64,000 nt of DNA from Chrysopilus asiliformis (lineage: Eukaryota > Arthropoda > Insecta > Diptera > Rhagionidae), in the NCBI GenBank assembly GCA_964034945.1, contig OZ035960.1:64937470-65001469 (forward strand). The letters run 5' to 3'. Of the stretch, positions 43,099 through 54,751 are shown one piece after another. Under the pieces are notes generated by a model that ran no database searches, had not been told where the DNA came from, and saw nothing but the letters and a program-made list of their open reading frames with translations. Positions within the stretch are counted from its first letter, which is position 1. The number at the start of each line of letters is the position of its first letter. The translations under genes were made by a program, and so were the position numbers.

Positions 43099-43457
43099 TA
43101 ATTATAAAATAACGGTCAACAACAAAAACAAAGTAAAAAATGAATGTTGGTATAATTTTTGTCTGACATTTCGTCGAATTATTTAGCTTTCTCCGAAAAA
43201 AAAATCTTTAAAGCAAACAAAACTTCGAATTTTTTTACTGTCACTCGACCAGCTGTTCAAAAAGTAATAGAATACACACCGAAATGTACTAAATCTTTTA
43301 TGTTAAAGGCTCGTAAAATGAACGATAAAATTATTTTATTCAATCCTTACAGAATACGAAATTTTTTAAAATTTTATTTTCATTTTATGAAGAGAAAATT
43401 TTATCACCATAACATAACATAAAATGTAATTTTATGGGAAATTACAGAATACGGCCC

Positions 43458-43794
43458 ATTATTTCACTAAAAGGGATCCAGCATTTATTTTTCAGTTACG
43501 GCAAATAGAGGCCGTAACACCCATTGACAACTTTAATCTGTGTTTAAGCGCTAAAATAGGGTTTTAATTTAGACTTGGCGAAAGGTATTTTTAAGTAGTT
43601 GATGAACCTCAAATTATATAACGTTTTGCCTGTAAAAATTAAGTTAAACTGTATCTATCTACGAGGCTTAAATATTAATAGTAATTGGGAAGTGTCTATC
43701 AAAAAAAAATAGTGTAAATTCTGTTTATTTCTTGATTTTTTTCGGTAATTTTAATCATCTAGAATTGTGGCATCATGGGATTCTCCTAAGAACT
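43458..43794. other. No recognisable feature
   Basis: AT-rich sequence; I see no gene, repeat or terminus. Confidence 0.5.
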
Positions 43795-44095
43795 GCTTTT
43801 TTAGCGCTATTTCTATTTTTGCTGACGCTGCCCGAGCAGTAAATTTTGACAGATCATATTTTTCAGGTTGGAATATTCGCTGCGCGCTAATGAACTACTG
43901 TAAACATTTTATGAACGAATAGATAAATTTAAAAAATTTCCCGAGAAAATCAAACAAACGAGAACTTTTAACTAATTTTACTGCGGATTTTTGCTGCTCA
44001 ATTCCGTGATGGAAGTCAGCAAAATCAATTTTGCTGCCAAGGCAGTTTTGCAGCACTCGCTGCGTTGTTTTTTTTCTGATATGCGCTTAACGGTC
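43795..44095 (-). repeat. Dispersed repeat, inverted copy of 37494-37840
   Basis: Shares TTTTAGCGCTATTTCTATTT, TTTTTCAGGTTGGAATAT and TTGCCAAGGCAGTTTTGCA-like segments with the upstream copy. 44089-44180 also matches 54560-54650 in inverted orientation (CTTACTCTGGATCGTTTTTT). From 44181 to 44622 nothing is recognised. Confidence 0.65.
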
Positions 44096-44625
44096 TACTG
44101 ATGCAACCAATGTGAAGTTAGTTGCGATTGAACTGGATGAAATTTCGCACTTACTCTGGATCGTTTTTTTAATAGCTGCGTTCCCGACCCATGTAAATAT
44201 GAAAATAATTTTGCAATCAACAGAGATACAAAGTATCTGAGAAGAAAATGAAATTAAATAGAATAAATGAACCTACAATGAGGGAAAAGGCAATTTTTTA
44301 TGCGTTATCGCCATAATTTCGAGATCAGAAACAAAACACTATTTCGGTTCAACACCTGTTTCAATTTAGAGATATTAGACATTCGGGTGGTTGTTCCAAC
44401 ACAGTAATTGCAATCTAATTTCATTCTGGAGAACATTTGTACTTCAAATCAAATGTTTTCCTTGATTTTTCATAGCGGAAGTGTTTTAATGTACGAAAAC
44501 AAACAAAAGTGACAATTCGTTCTAACCTTAAAACCCGGATTTTCACCTATTGGAAAACTTAGAAAGTTCGGACATCTGACGGAATTTTTTGTCAAAATTG
44601 CACACGAAAATTTACTGCGGACTAA

Positions 44626-45197
44626 AGGTGGGTTTAGAAACACGAGCATTTTCATTTTTACTGGCAAAGCGAGCGGGATAGCGAAATTCAAATTTACGTG
44701 CGCAAAAAGTCGATCACATCAGTGTCTCACACGTACTTTCCCTTCCACTTTATGGCGAACTGTCACTGCACATCACCTTCTCGCAGCAATACGTTTGTTA
44801 TCACTTCAATTTCACCTAACAAAATCATTTTGTGTGATGTTATAATTAATAACATAATTATTATTACCTCCCGTTTCCATTTAAAATGCGTAACTTTCAA
44901 ATAAACATCGAACTTAACCTTACTTTTGCTGGCTGCCATAATTCCCCACAATTCAGGGGTAAAATTTTGCTGGCAGGGCGGGGAAGTCCAATGTATTTGT
45001 TGTTTACTGCCATAACTTTCCTATCGTCGACGAAAATTATGGATAGTAAAACCACTACATGCAAGCAAAATTTCCAGTAAAATTTTTACTGAGTGGTTTC
45101 CCGTCCCTTTCCCACTTGGTGAAAAAGTCATAAGAAATCTGGCATTTCACTCACTTTGCCAGTAAAAATGAAAATGCTCGTGTTTTTAAACGCACCT
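44626..45197. mobile_element. AGGTGGG MITE, copy 2, TAA duplication
   Basis: Nearly identical to 39883-40457, 572 bp, with TAA at 44623-44625 and 45198-45200. It starts AGGTGGGTTTAGAAACACGA. Confidence 0.92.
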
Positions 45198-45985
45198 TAA
45201 GAGGATGTGTAGATGCGAATCTTCCGCAGTACTTCGCAGTAGGTTTTTCATGCACCGGGAACGGAGATAATGTTTCGTGTTCTAGACCATTAAAAAAGCG
45301 CAACTTATATAAAACTGGAGGGACTATATAAAACTAGAGTGACTATATAAAACCAGAGTGACTATATAAAATCAGAGAGTGGTTATCGTGAAAGTCATCT
45401 ATTGAAATTTTCAATTTTTTTAGTATTACCACATATTTGAATAAGAAATGTTTTAATCGATTCATTTAAGTACAGTTTGCCTAGATTAAGGGTTTAAAAA
45501 GTTTTTAATATGAAAAATTATTTTAAAAAAACTCAAAACAAAGCTGATTTTTTGAACAACATTTTCGAAATAAGACGGTTCTAAAATTTTATAACCGTCA
45601 ACGGTTTTCCGATGGCCAGACTCTAGTTTTATACAGTCACTCTAGTTTATTTCAGTCCCATTTTAAAATTTTACTGATGTATAGCGATTTGTGGTAAAAA
45701 TTATGATACTTTTCTCATCATATTTTCCGTGATAAATAAATTGGGACGTTTCCCAAATCTCAATTGACGCCGACTTGCAACAGTGGGAAGCATCAACGGC
45801 GGGCATAATTTTCTGTAAAATGTGAGCATAGGTAGATAGCAGCACTGCTCGTTGCGGGTTTTGTAACTAAAGATTTGCCGGTGCAGCACTTTTTGAGTTG
45901 AGTTCAAATTCAATGTCAACAGCGCCATTGTCATTCTCTCAGCATCAATTATACTCGATTGCTTTAAAAAAAAGCGACAGGGATG
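45198..45985. other. Non-coding stretch with short inverted and direct repeats
   Basis: At 45306-45380 the word GACTATATAAAAC occurs three to four times about 20 bp apart; a partly inverted match (CTCTAGTTTTATACAGTCAC) lies at 45620-45640. GAAGCATCAACGGCGGGC near 45788 resembles GAAGCGTCAACGGCGGGC near 28589. No gene. Confidence 0.55.
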
Positions 45986-45987
45986 CT

Positions 45988-47212
45988 CCCAACTAACAAA
46001 CTCTCCAGACCAAAACTCTTACGAATTTTGAAATCTTCTCATTAAACTTTCTTAACACACTGGATACTCTCATAACATAGTTCTTGTAATGACACTCTAA
46101 TTTTTTCTGATAGCTTTCTTTTTATAAGAGTATGACGCTACTAGAGCTACTGAATCTTTTACGCTTATAGCAAGGCGATTTTTGAACTCTTGTAGCGAGC
46201 CTTTAAAAACTTATGTTCTCATTGTATATTTTTTATAAAGTTTTAACACTTAAAGAGTTTAAATCTTAAATAAAAATGTTATGAGCAGTTAATTCGTATG
46301 ATTCTCATAAAAACGCGCTTGTAAAAGTTTAAGCATAAAAATACTTGTTAAAATGCTCATATGAGACATAAAAGATTTAAACTCGTATAACGCGAGCTTA
46401 TGTTCTTATTAGTAGAATTTTATTCTTAAAATAAATCTTCGTCAACATGCGCCATATTTTCCCTTGATCTTTTTTAACCGTAAAACTTTGAAATTCCAAA
46501 AACAGCTTACATATGTAAATTAGGACCTAAAAACACTGCAAAAAGCTATTTTCTTTAAAAACAAAAACGCATTAAAACAATTGAAACAGTTTGATCAATT
46601 ATATTAAAAATTTAATTTGTCCATATTATATTTCTGATTTTTAAAATATCTCACATTTTCGATTTTTTCGAGGGGTTTCGCGTTTTTTCGAAGTAAAATA
46701 TATTATATTATCAGTAAAATTGCATTCCCCATATAATTTTTGCCTATATATCCGAAAAAATAGAATTTAAAATCTATGTCATATGAAATTCTAAAACAAT
46801 ATTATCATACGCAAACGTAAACATAACTCGGATCCGAAAATAAATAAACACTTCAAAAATAACTTTTACTCTTCAAATAATTACTTTAGCTCTTCAAAAA
46901 TAAAACCGGCTAGATATTTTTATATACTCTTCTCTCTTTAGCAAAGCATAAAGTACTTGTTATGAAAGTTTTATGAGAATATCAATAAACTCTCATTAGA
47001 ATTCAAATAGTGTTCTTGTGAGACTTTCGTGACTCTTACAAAAAGAACTGATGTCTTGTTATAAGATAAAAAAAGTTCTCATAAGTGCGCCATTTAAGCC
47101 TCATGAGCCACTCATAAAACAATTGTAGCATTCTACAAGGGTGAAATAGCCCTGTATGAATACTCTCAAAAGACTCTAGTAGAGTCTTATGAGACGAAAA
47201 TTGTTAGTTGGG
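45988..47212. mobile_element. CCCAACTAAC element, clean copy, 2-bp duplication CT
   Basis: The ends CCCAACTAACAAACTCTC and AAAATTGTTAGTTGGG are inverted, with inner dyads such as GACTCTAGTAGAGTC. CT flanks both sides (45986-45987 and 47213-47214). At 1225 bp it is AT-rich and non-coding. It is the uninterrupted reference for the copies at 53102-58233 and 58712-59790. Superfamily unknown; 2-bp targets fit CACTA/Mirage-like or ISL2EU-like elements. Confidence 0.82.
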
Positions 47213-47340
47213 CTTGCCGTTGACGCTTGCATTCTATTTAAATCTCTACGAGGCACTTTGTTGAAAAAAATTCGTCTACGCAGATTTATTAGTCCTTTAT
47301 CCTTGGTTTTTCTAAAAAGTTTAGTTTATTCATCAGACCG

Positions 47341-47538
47341 TTACATTGCCGGAGGAAGGCATTTGACTTCACGAAATTGTGGGAAAGAGACGAAGTGGGA
47401 ATGATGATACGAAAAGACGAACTAAAACTAAAAATTTCAGTTCGAGTGTAATAGGAACGACGTGTGATTGGCTACCTATTCCCAAATCATTCGGTTTGTA
47501 GACGCCATAGCGTGCGCATCTCGAATAGTTTTTATTTA
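47341..47538 (+). repeat. Local direct duplication, first copy (partner 48756-48938)
   Basis: Shares GTGTAATAGGAACGACGTGT, GATTGGCTACCTATTCCCA and GCGTGCGCATCTCGAATAGT with 48756-48938. A second shared block (48231-48282 with 49110-49160, GTCCAAGCAGTCGGTTTATT) follows each copy in the same order, so this is one duplicated segment whose first copy was disrupted by the Tigger-like element. Confidence 0.85.
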
Positions 47539-47549
47539 CGTGTGCTATA

Positions 47550-48228
47550 CAGTAATCCCCCGCTATACGGACGCTCGTTTTACGGAAATTCGAATTTACG
47601 GACATGACTAATATAGGAACAAATTCGCTATACGGATAAAAAAATTCGCTATTACGGACAAAAAAAAATTTTTTTTTGAATCACAGAAAAAAATCAAAAA
47701 AAAAGTCCTCCATAATTATGTTGTATTTATTGTAAATGTACATACTTAATTTCTCCGAAATTTCTGACACATTTTTTGTATACACAAAAGAGAGTTAAAA
47801 AAAGGCAATAAAAAACTGCAGTGCGGTGTATTTTTAAAAAATCTATTTGCTATTCTTAAGCGAGAACTCCAATTGGGCAGAGGCAGCAGCAGAGGCAGAA
47901 GCAGCAGCAGAAGCAGAATCGGCTTTCTGTCCCACAATGAAATTTGAATTCTGACGAAACTAGCAGAAACCTACGTAGAAACAGTTACGTTTTTTTGTCC
48001 GCGGCATGATTTGTCCCATAATATTTTGTTGGTTTTAACATATTCAATTGATTTATGCTCCATTTCAAGTAGTATAGATATTTTTTTTCTATAATTATAT
48101 AGTTTTCTCATTATTCTAGTGGTTAAATAATTATTCTAATATATTATACTAATCTGTTTCGTATTACGGATTTTTTTGGTACGCATCTATCTATTTTTAA
48201 TACGATCTTATACTAAAATAGGTTTCTT
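47550..48228 (-). mobile_element. Tigger-like element, copy 2, truncated, with empty site
   Basis: The left end CAGTAATCCCCCGCTATACG follows TA (47548-47549) and corresponds to the right end of 32179-33479. Homology stops near 48228 before the other terminus. At 47855-47871 it has an uninterrupted CTTAAG where the sister copy carries the TTAA MITE. Confidence 0.82.
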
Positions 48229-48320
48229 TATTCACAAAAGGTCCAAGCAGTCGGTTTATTCAGTCCGTGTGTAATCACAGTCTTAATGTTCCGATTCTGT
48301 TATTTTTTGAATAAAATCCA

Positions 48321-48435
48321 AAAGGGGGGGGGGGGGGGGACTGCAAGGGGATGGTCAGCTGCCATCTTAGAAGCAATGATTTTTCCATAAAATTCTCGAC
48401 GTTTTTATGCCCCGGGCTACCTTTTTAACTATTTG
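48321..48435 (-). repeat. Diverged 177-bp repeat fragment behind a poly-G run
   Basis: A run of about 17 G is followed by ACTGCAAGGGGATGGTCAGC, CAATGATTTTTCCAT and ATGCCCCGGGCTACC, a single decayed unit of the 177-bp family. It carries the AATGATTTTTCCA variant seen at the array junctions near the window start. Confidence 0.82.
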
Positions 48436-48755
48436 GGTGACATTTATTTTATAAAAGTTCAAATAATAGAGCATAACTTCAAATATTAGAGGTATTGAAC
48501 AAATAACGCCCTTACAGAATCTATCAAAAGAGGTTCATTTTTTGTTGTGAAATAAGATAAATATACTTTTACTGCTAAAGAAAAACCGAATCTTATTATA
48601 TGAAATACATTTGGAAATTAATCATATGCTTGAAAATATTTTATTATTCCATAATATTTGATATTCTAACATTTTTACAGCGCGTAAAAACTATAATTAT
48701 TGTGTTGACACAATTTTTGTGCTTTTCACATTTATAATTTCATCAATATCCGTGA

Positions 48756-48938
48756 TTACATTGGCGGAGGAAGGCATCTGACTTCACGAAATGTTGGGCA
48801 AGAGTCGAAGTTTCAGTTCGAGTGTAATAGGAACGACGTGTGATTGGCTACCTATTCCCATTTGTTTCGAAAAAATCATTCGGATTGTAGACGCCAAAGC
48901 GTGCGCATCTCGAATAGTTTTTATTTATTCTACCCTTT
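48756..48938 (+). repeat. Local direct duplication, second copy
   Basis: The partner of 47341-47538, with about 20 bases (TTTGTTTCGAAAA) not present in the first copy and a gap near ACGAAGTGGGAATG. Between the first copy's blocks, from 48436 to 48755, nothing else is recognisable. Confidence 0.85.
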
Positions 48939-49132
48939 TATTGTCTTTATACAATCAGTAATATTATGAAAATTATTAATAAATTAAATTTTGCCCCACA
49001 ATCCTACGAAATTCCAATAAATTATCTCTGGCCACGATGTTGCTGAAATAAAAATGGCCCAGTTTATTGTTCCACTTGTCGGTGTGGGGTTCAGTTTATC
49101 TCGTGTAATCACAAGAGGTCCAAGCAGTCGGT

Positions 49133-49615
49133 TTATTCAGTCCGTGTGTAATCATAGTCCATTGCTATATTGGAACTTGATTTTGAGCAATAGATTGGAT
49201 AAATGGAAAAGTTTGCTCGCATTTGTATGTTATCAAACATGGAATATAATTTCAACATTGCATTGCACAAGCTTGGAAATTTCCACATAGGAACTTTTTT
49301 CCAAAAATTTATACCTGTTTCAGTACACGACTTAAGGAATAACACAGATTGAAAATTACAAAGTTCGATCGGTTGGTCATCAATTTTGCAAGTTAATGGG
49401 CAGTAAAAATGTTGGAGTACGGCCTCAAAATCAGAGAAACGGCTATTGAAAACAGCTAGTAGGTTTATCAATTCAATATTAAAACTCGAAAAGTCTATGT
49501 CCGTGTGCTCATTCCTGAGCATCATACAATGTTCAAAATATCTTATATCAATTATGGACAAAGCATTTATTAGTAATGACCATTTTCTTTTGAATCCATC
49601 AATGAAAGAAAGCAT
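49133..49615 (-). pseudogene. hAT-type transposase C-terminus relic (ZBED/GTF2IRD2-like)
   Basis: A 160-residue frame contains FNSRFSDFEAVLQHF, then FWKKVPMWKFPSLCNAMLKL and SMF, matching the order in the C-terminal part of host-like hAT transposases (FN.RF.DF, then FW....FP.L...A.K..SMF...FS). Key residues after SMF, where relatives have a Cys-Glu...FS motif, are degenerate, and the N-terminal DDE part is missing. The final residues come from the duplicated segment. Confidence 0.5.
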
Positions 49616-49745
49616 ATCGAAAACATTATTATTTTTCTTTTACGAGAAAATGTGACAGATTATTGCTGGAAACACATGTACAGAATTTTGCATACAGCGC
49701 AATTAGAATACAAATGTTAATATGAAGCAGCCCACACGTAAATTC

Positions 49746-49862
49746 TGCGAATTCTTCTTTCATTGTTGACAGCAGCCGATGCGATAAAATGTCAAAAAAA
49801 AATCGATCAATTCTTCTTTCATTGTTGACAGCAGCCGATGCGATAAAATGTCAAAAAAAAAT
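49746..49862 (+). repeat. 58-bp perfect tandem duplication
   Basis: ATTCTTCTTTCATTGTTGAC through GATGCGATAAAATGTCAAAA occurs twice back to back. No function is suggested. Confidence 0.85.
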
Positions 49863-50119
49863 CTGCTCATGTGTCTCAGCTGCAGATATGCATGCAGCGC
49901 TGCACACAGAATATCTGCACATATGTTTCCAGCATATGTCTTTCATATGATTATGTTATATACGAACCTGTACGAGTCAAGTACAGAGTTGTACTTGAAT
50001 ATAGGACAAAAACTTGGAAGAAGATCAAGAATCCGACTACATAGCTAATTCCAACGAATCTGTTACTAAAGACTTGGACTAGTTAAGATTTACGGTTACT
50101 GGGACAGGCGCAGGTAAGA

Positions 50120-51210
50120 GTGGAGTATAAAAACTTGTGCAAAAAGTTACTCGTTGTTGTGGCGGATGATCAAGGGGGAAATTTGCTTAACCGAAATTGG
50201 TTTGAGGACTTGGACGTTCACATACAAGGAGTGATGAATGTTTCTCGGACTACAATATTACAAAACTCTGCGAAAAATATGCTAGTACGGTTTTCGGATC
50301 TAAACTTAGCGCACATGCTGAATTAAAGGTGAAAATTGTACTGAAAGAGGGAGCTGTGCCTCAATTTCAACGGTTTCGACAAGTACCATTTGCGATTAGA
50401 CCGGCGGTAGAGAGAGAAATTCAGAATTTGTTCCAGCAAGGGATTTTGGAGCTGGTGACCTATAATGAGTGGGCAACTCCTGTAGTGCCAGTAAGGAAAA
50501 AGGATGGATCGATTCGATTGTGTGGAGATTACCGAAGCACAGTGAACCAAGTCGTAAAGCAAAACTCATATCCGATTCCCACAATAAACGAAACGCTGGG
50601 GAAGGTGGGAAAAGGAAAGATCTACAGTAAAATAGATTTATCACAAGCATATCAGCAACTACCTGTGGATGACGAGTCGGCAGAAATATTGACCATAAAT
50701 ACTCATATGGGATTGTTCCGGGTAAAAATACTACAATTTGGAGTGTCTCCTGCGCCGAGAGAGTTTCAGCGTTCGATGGACACGCTATTGGCAGGATTAG
50801 AAGGAGTGGCGGCATACGTGGACGACATGATTGTTTCGGGATCCGATGAAGATGAGCACTATGCACCATTACCGACAAATAAAACTGAGTTGCAGTCTTT
50901 TTTGGGAATGATTAACTTTTACAATAGATTTCTTCCAGGGAAGGCATCAGCTGAGGAGCCATTGGATCGTTTATTGGACACGAATAGTAAGTGGAACTGG
51001 ACGAAAATGCATACGGACGTTTTCGTAAAACTAAAAGGTCTTTTACATTCCGATAATCTAGCGGTACATTATGATGTTGAGAAACTACTAGTGTTATGCT
51101 GCGACGCGTCACCGTACGGTGTGGGTTCCGTGCGGGCTCATCGTATGCAAGGTGAAGAAAGACCAATAGCATACCATTCTTGTACATTGGGAACTGCTGA
51201 GAGAAATTAA
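50120..51210 (+). pseudogene. Protease tail and reverse transcriptase, gypsy element 4
   Basis: 50120-50326 reads GGNLLNRNWFEDL (protease end), then after a frameshift 50329-51210 gives RT with WATPVVPVRKKDGSIRLCGD, IDLSQAYQQLPV, the catalytic YVDDMIVSG, and CCDASPYGVG of RNase H. Between DEDEH and LPTNKTELQSFLG about 50 residues of the palm/thumb region are deleted. The frame ends at TAA (51208-51210 is the last sense codon region; stop at 51211-51213) in place of a Tyr codon. Confidence 0.82.
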
Positions 51211-52380
51211 GCTCAAATAGACCGTGAAGGGTTGGCTGTTATAGATGGGGTAAAACATTTCCATCAATATATAGCAGGACGAGAGGTAACGATTGTGACA
51301 GATCATAAGCCACTACTGGGACTATTTAATGCGGAGGAGGTCATACCTACTATGATCACACCCATAATGCTACGATGGTGTCTTACGATGGGTGGCTATT
51401 CTTACAAAATGGAGTTTAGAAGTGGTAAGAAGAATTCGAATGCAGACTGTTTAAGCCGATGAAGCTTTAGTGCTGGGTGATGTTCTGTTATTGGAGGAAA
51501 AAAATTGTAATTCCACCAGAGAGGTTACAGAAAATGAGAGGAGATGATGAAGTATTGAGCCGCGTCAGATATTGGGCTATGCATGGATGGCCGTCTACGG
51601 TTGAAGAACGATTCAAACCATATTTTGTTAGAAGACTGGAGATTTCAGTACACAAGGACTGCGTTTTGTGGGGTAATCGACTTGTTGTGCCAAGGCAGGC
51701 AAGAAGTACAATAATGAATCTACTTCATGCAAATCATTCTGGGATAGTGGCAATGAAGTCGTGTGCGCGCAGCTATGCATGGTGGCCAAAAATATATGAG
51801 GAAATTGCCGAATGTGTAAAGAGATGTAAGTCTTGTCAAGAGCAGCAGAATGATCCTCCTAGAGCACCAAAACAAATGGCCGAAAAGCCTGCCAATCCTT
51901 GGTCTATACTTCATCTGGATTTTGCGGGACCGTTCCAGGGTAAATTTTTTTTTATTGTTGTCGATGCAATGTCTAAGTGGCTAGAGATTATCATGGTAAA
52001 GAATCAATCATCGGAAGCGGTCATTAGAGGTTTGAGAGGCTTATTTGCAAAATATGGAATACCAGATCGCATAATAACGGACAATGGGACTGCTTTTATG
52101 TCACGAGAAATAAAAGGATTTTACGATAGTAATCTTATCAAATACAGAACTGTGGCTCCTTGTCATCCATCGAGTAATGGACAAGCAGAGCGGATGGTAC
52201 AATATATGAAGCGGACTATTTCAACAATGACGGATGGCGATATGGAGTTAAAGATTCAACGAATACTTTTCCGGCAATATACCACTGTAAATGTAACAAC
52301 GGGAAGGACACCAGCTGAATTGTTGATGGGGAGGAGATTAAGAACGGTTTTCGATAAAATGCACTCATATGCTATTGAAA
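51211..52380 (+). pseudogene. RNase H end and integrase, gypsy element 4
   Basis: After the stop, 51214-51462 continues RNase H (QIDREGLAVIDGVKHF, TDHKPL). 51477 onwards, in another frame, gives the integrase zinc domain (HANHSG ... CKSCQ) and the catalytic core: Asp in LHLDFAGPF, Asp in ITDNGTAF, Glu in GQAERMVQ. The frame runs directly into the SINE-like repeat at 52381, so the open frame 51477-52508 ends with residues coded by that repeat. Confidence 0.84.
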
Positions 52381-52943
52381 ACATAACAAAAGCTATAATT
52401 GCCAATCTGGCAATCATTGGAGACCCGTATGGTGATATTCGTATCAAAATTCGAACAGTTGTACCAAAATTCCACTTTGAAGTCAAACTTTCCAATAAGA
52501 TTTTTTAAAATTTATTCCAATCAGATTTTGATGTATGGGAGTTTTATGTAAAATCATATCCTAAATAACTTTTGTTCTTGCACTTTTTTGATAAGATGCA
52601 CCGTTTTTGAGATATTCACAAAAAACGTTTTCGTTCGTATGGGGGGTACCCCCCCTAATGGTCCATTTTTGCCCATTAACGAACTTAGCCTCACATTTTA
52701 CGAAAAACGAATCTGCGCAAAATTTCAAGTCTCTAGCTCAATCCGTGCGCCCGCAATCCGCGCCACAGACGGACAGACAGACAGACAGACGGACGGACGG
52801 ACGGACATGCTAAATTCAACTTTTTTCATCATTCTAAACACACTGGTGTAATTCATTTTTGTGTGCGATGACGAGATCTTGGCGTTACAAACGGTAAGGC
52901 AAAGTTAATATACCCTTTGGTTTCACCATACGGGTATAAAAAA
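52381..52943 (+). mobile_element. SINE-like dispersed repeat, copy C
   Basis: A complete copy, from ACATAACAAAAGCTATAATT to CGGGTATAAAAA, with a (GACA)n/(GACG)n microsatellite at about 52770-52806. It sits inside the integrase of gypsy element 4, and integrase coding resumes at 52944, so its boundaries are firm on both sides. Confidence 0.88.
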
Positions 52944-53101
52944 CAAAGTAAATCGGAAGAAAGCAGATAGCTGAGGGAATTCAAAGTTAAGGATGCAGTG
53001 TTTGTCCGAAACTGCGGAAGAGGACCGAAGTGGTTGCCGCGTACTGTAGTGGACGTGACTGGACCTGTCAGATATGGAGTGATGGTTGCGGATGGTCGTA
53101 C
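52944..53101 (+). pseudogene. Integrase C-terminal segment, gypsy element 4
   Basis: It reads FKVKDAVFVRNCGRGPKWLP and GPVRYGVMVADGRT, the beta-rich C-terminal domain of integrase. It is cut at 53101 and continues at 58234. Confidence 0.78.
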
Positions 53102-53305
53102 CCCAACTAACAATTTTCGTCTCATAAGACTCTACTAGAGTCTTTTGAGAGTATTCATACTGGGCTATTTCACCCTTGTAGAATGCTACAATTGTTTTAT
53201 GAGTAGCTCATGAGGCTTAAATGGCGCACTTATGAGAACTTTTTTTATCTTATAACAAGACATCAGTTCTTTTTGTAACAGTCACGAAAGTCTCACAAGA
53301 ACACT

Positions 53306-54359
53306 CCCAAATAGCATCGAAAAGTACGGGAACATGAGATTTGTTCTTTGCGGCTTTAAAATGCAGCAATTTACGCAATCGGGGCTAAAAATTTACACCT
53401 ATAATTCACATCCGCGTAAAAGAAGCGAAAGAAGTGACGAGCGCGTCGCACCGATTAATAATGCGTCTGCAAAGCCACAATTGCTTTAGTGGGGAAATTG
53501 GTGACCCACGGTTCATCTTTGGGGCAACATTCGCTTCATGAAAACTCCTGCAGCGATAGAGCAGCATTTGATGGTTTTCGGGTCGAAATAGTCTGCCACT
53601 AAAGTTTCATTAAAGCTCCCCGTCTGAGAAACACCAAAAAAAAATTGATGCCTTCAGCCGCCATATTTCTCACTGACATTTGATGGAAACGATTTCGTTT
53701 CGAGAATTAAATTTCTTATTTCAGGCGAATGACTGAAGGATATTGCATAAAAAGTGGATAGCATACATTTTTGAAACAGCATAATTTTATTGGCATCAAA
53801 ATTTCATTGCAAAAGAAAAAAAAATTTTACCGATAAAATAAAATTAAAGAAATTTTTGATTAAAAACAAAATAATTCGATGGCCCATTAAAATCTGTTTA
53901 AATTTCAAATCCAATATTGTCGAAAAATTTTAATGGCAATTAAAATCACGACATGCAACCGGAAGAAAAGTCCATTATAAAATAACACTCCACAAAAGTT
54001 TCCATTAATTTGTCGCCATTAGATTTTTCTCGTTCGTCTTCTGCTTACGTTTTTATTTGTTCATCTCTGTTTACTAGCAAGCATTCGAGGGAGAAAGAAA
54101 ACGCGCTCGATGATTTGTGTAATTGTGTGATATAATGCCGTCAGATGACGCTCGCGCATGAGGCAACTAATTACGTCCCTGTCGTTATAATTGCGGCGCC
54201 GCAAACCGCTGAAAAGTGTTCCCCACTATGGGTCTCGTTGCGCGTCTCGTTGGCACAACTAGATACGTATTTGCGACATAAATTGCTTATCGCCGCGACT
54301 TGCATGGTGACGAAATATGGGGATAGACACCATAATTGCTGCTTAAAATGCTATTTGGG
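53306..54359. mobile_element. CCCAAATAGCAT element, 2-bp duplication CT
   Basis: The ends CCCAAATAGCATCGAAAAG and AAAATGCTATTTGGG are inverted. CT flanks at 53304-53305 and 54360-54361; the clean host copy reads AGAACACTATTTGAATTC, which is the empty site. 1054 bp, non-coding. It shares the CCCAA start and the 2-bp target size with its host element but not the rest of the terminus. Confidence 0.85.
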
Positions 54360-54524
54360 CTATTTGACTTCTAATGAGAGTTTATTGATATTCTCATAAA
54401 ACTTTCATAACAAGAGTAGAGTATATAAAAATATCTAGCCGGTTTTATTTTTGAAGAGTTAAAGTAATTTTTTAAAGAGTAAAAGTTATTTTTGAAGTGT
54501 TTATTTATTTTCGGATCCGAGTTA

Positions 54525-54751
54525 TAGTTGCGTTTTTTTAATGTTCTAGAACACGGAACATTAAAAAAACGATCCAGAGTAAGTGGGAAATTTCATTGAG
54601 TTCGAATGGCAACTAACTTCATGTTGGTTACACCAGTAGGCCGTTACTGCCATATTTTCTTGATATAATCACGATTCGCTATCTCCCATGATTAAAACTA
54701 TTTCGCTGTCGAACAGAACCAACAAACCACCAACACAAAATCCTCAATCTA
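54525..54751. other. Foreign segment with a short palindrome
   Basis: TTTTTTAATGTTC is repeated inverted after 9 bases (GAACATTAAAAAA). 54560-54650 matches 44089-44180 inverted (AAAAAACGATCCAGAGTAAG). It replaces part of the host transposon, so it arrived with a deletion or a gene-conversion-like event. No gene. Confidence 0.55.

Larger units (their letters stand above)
42107..43457. mobile_element. GGGCCGTATTC TIR element, ATT duplication
   Basis: The ends GGGCCGTATTCTATAACG and TACAGAATACGGCCC are inverted, and both sides are rich in TTTTATGTTATGTTATG-like words. ATT at 42104-42106 is shared with the previous element and repeated at 43458-43460. It contains a Helitron-like 5' end and a hairpin repeat. 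No transposase was recognised. Confidence 0.8.

Noticed and set aside
52588..52851. Frames ending in DRQTDRQTDGRTD repeats (also 63442-63729)
   Set aside because: They are translations of GACA/GACG microsatellite in the SINE-like repeat.
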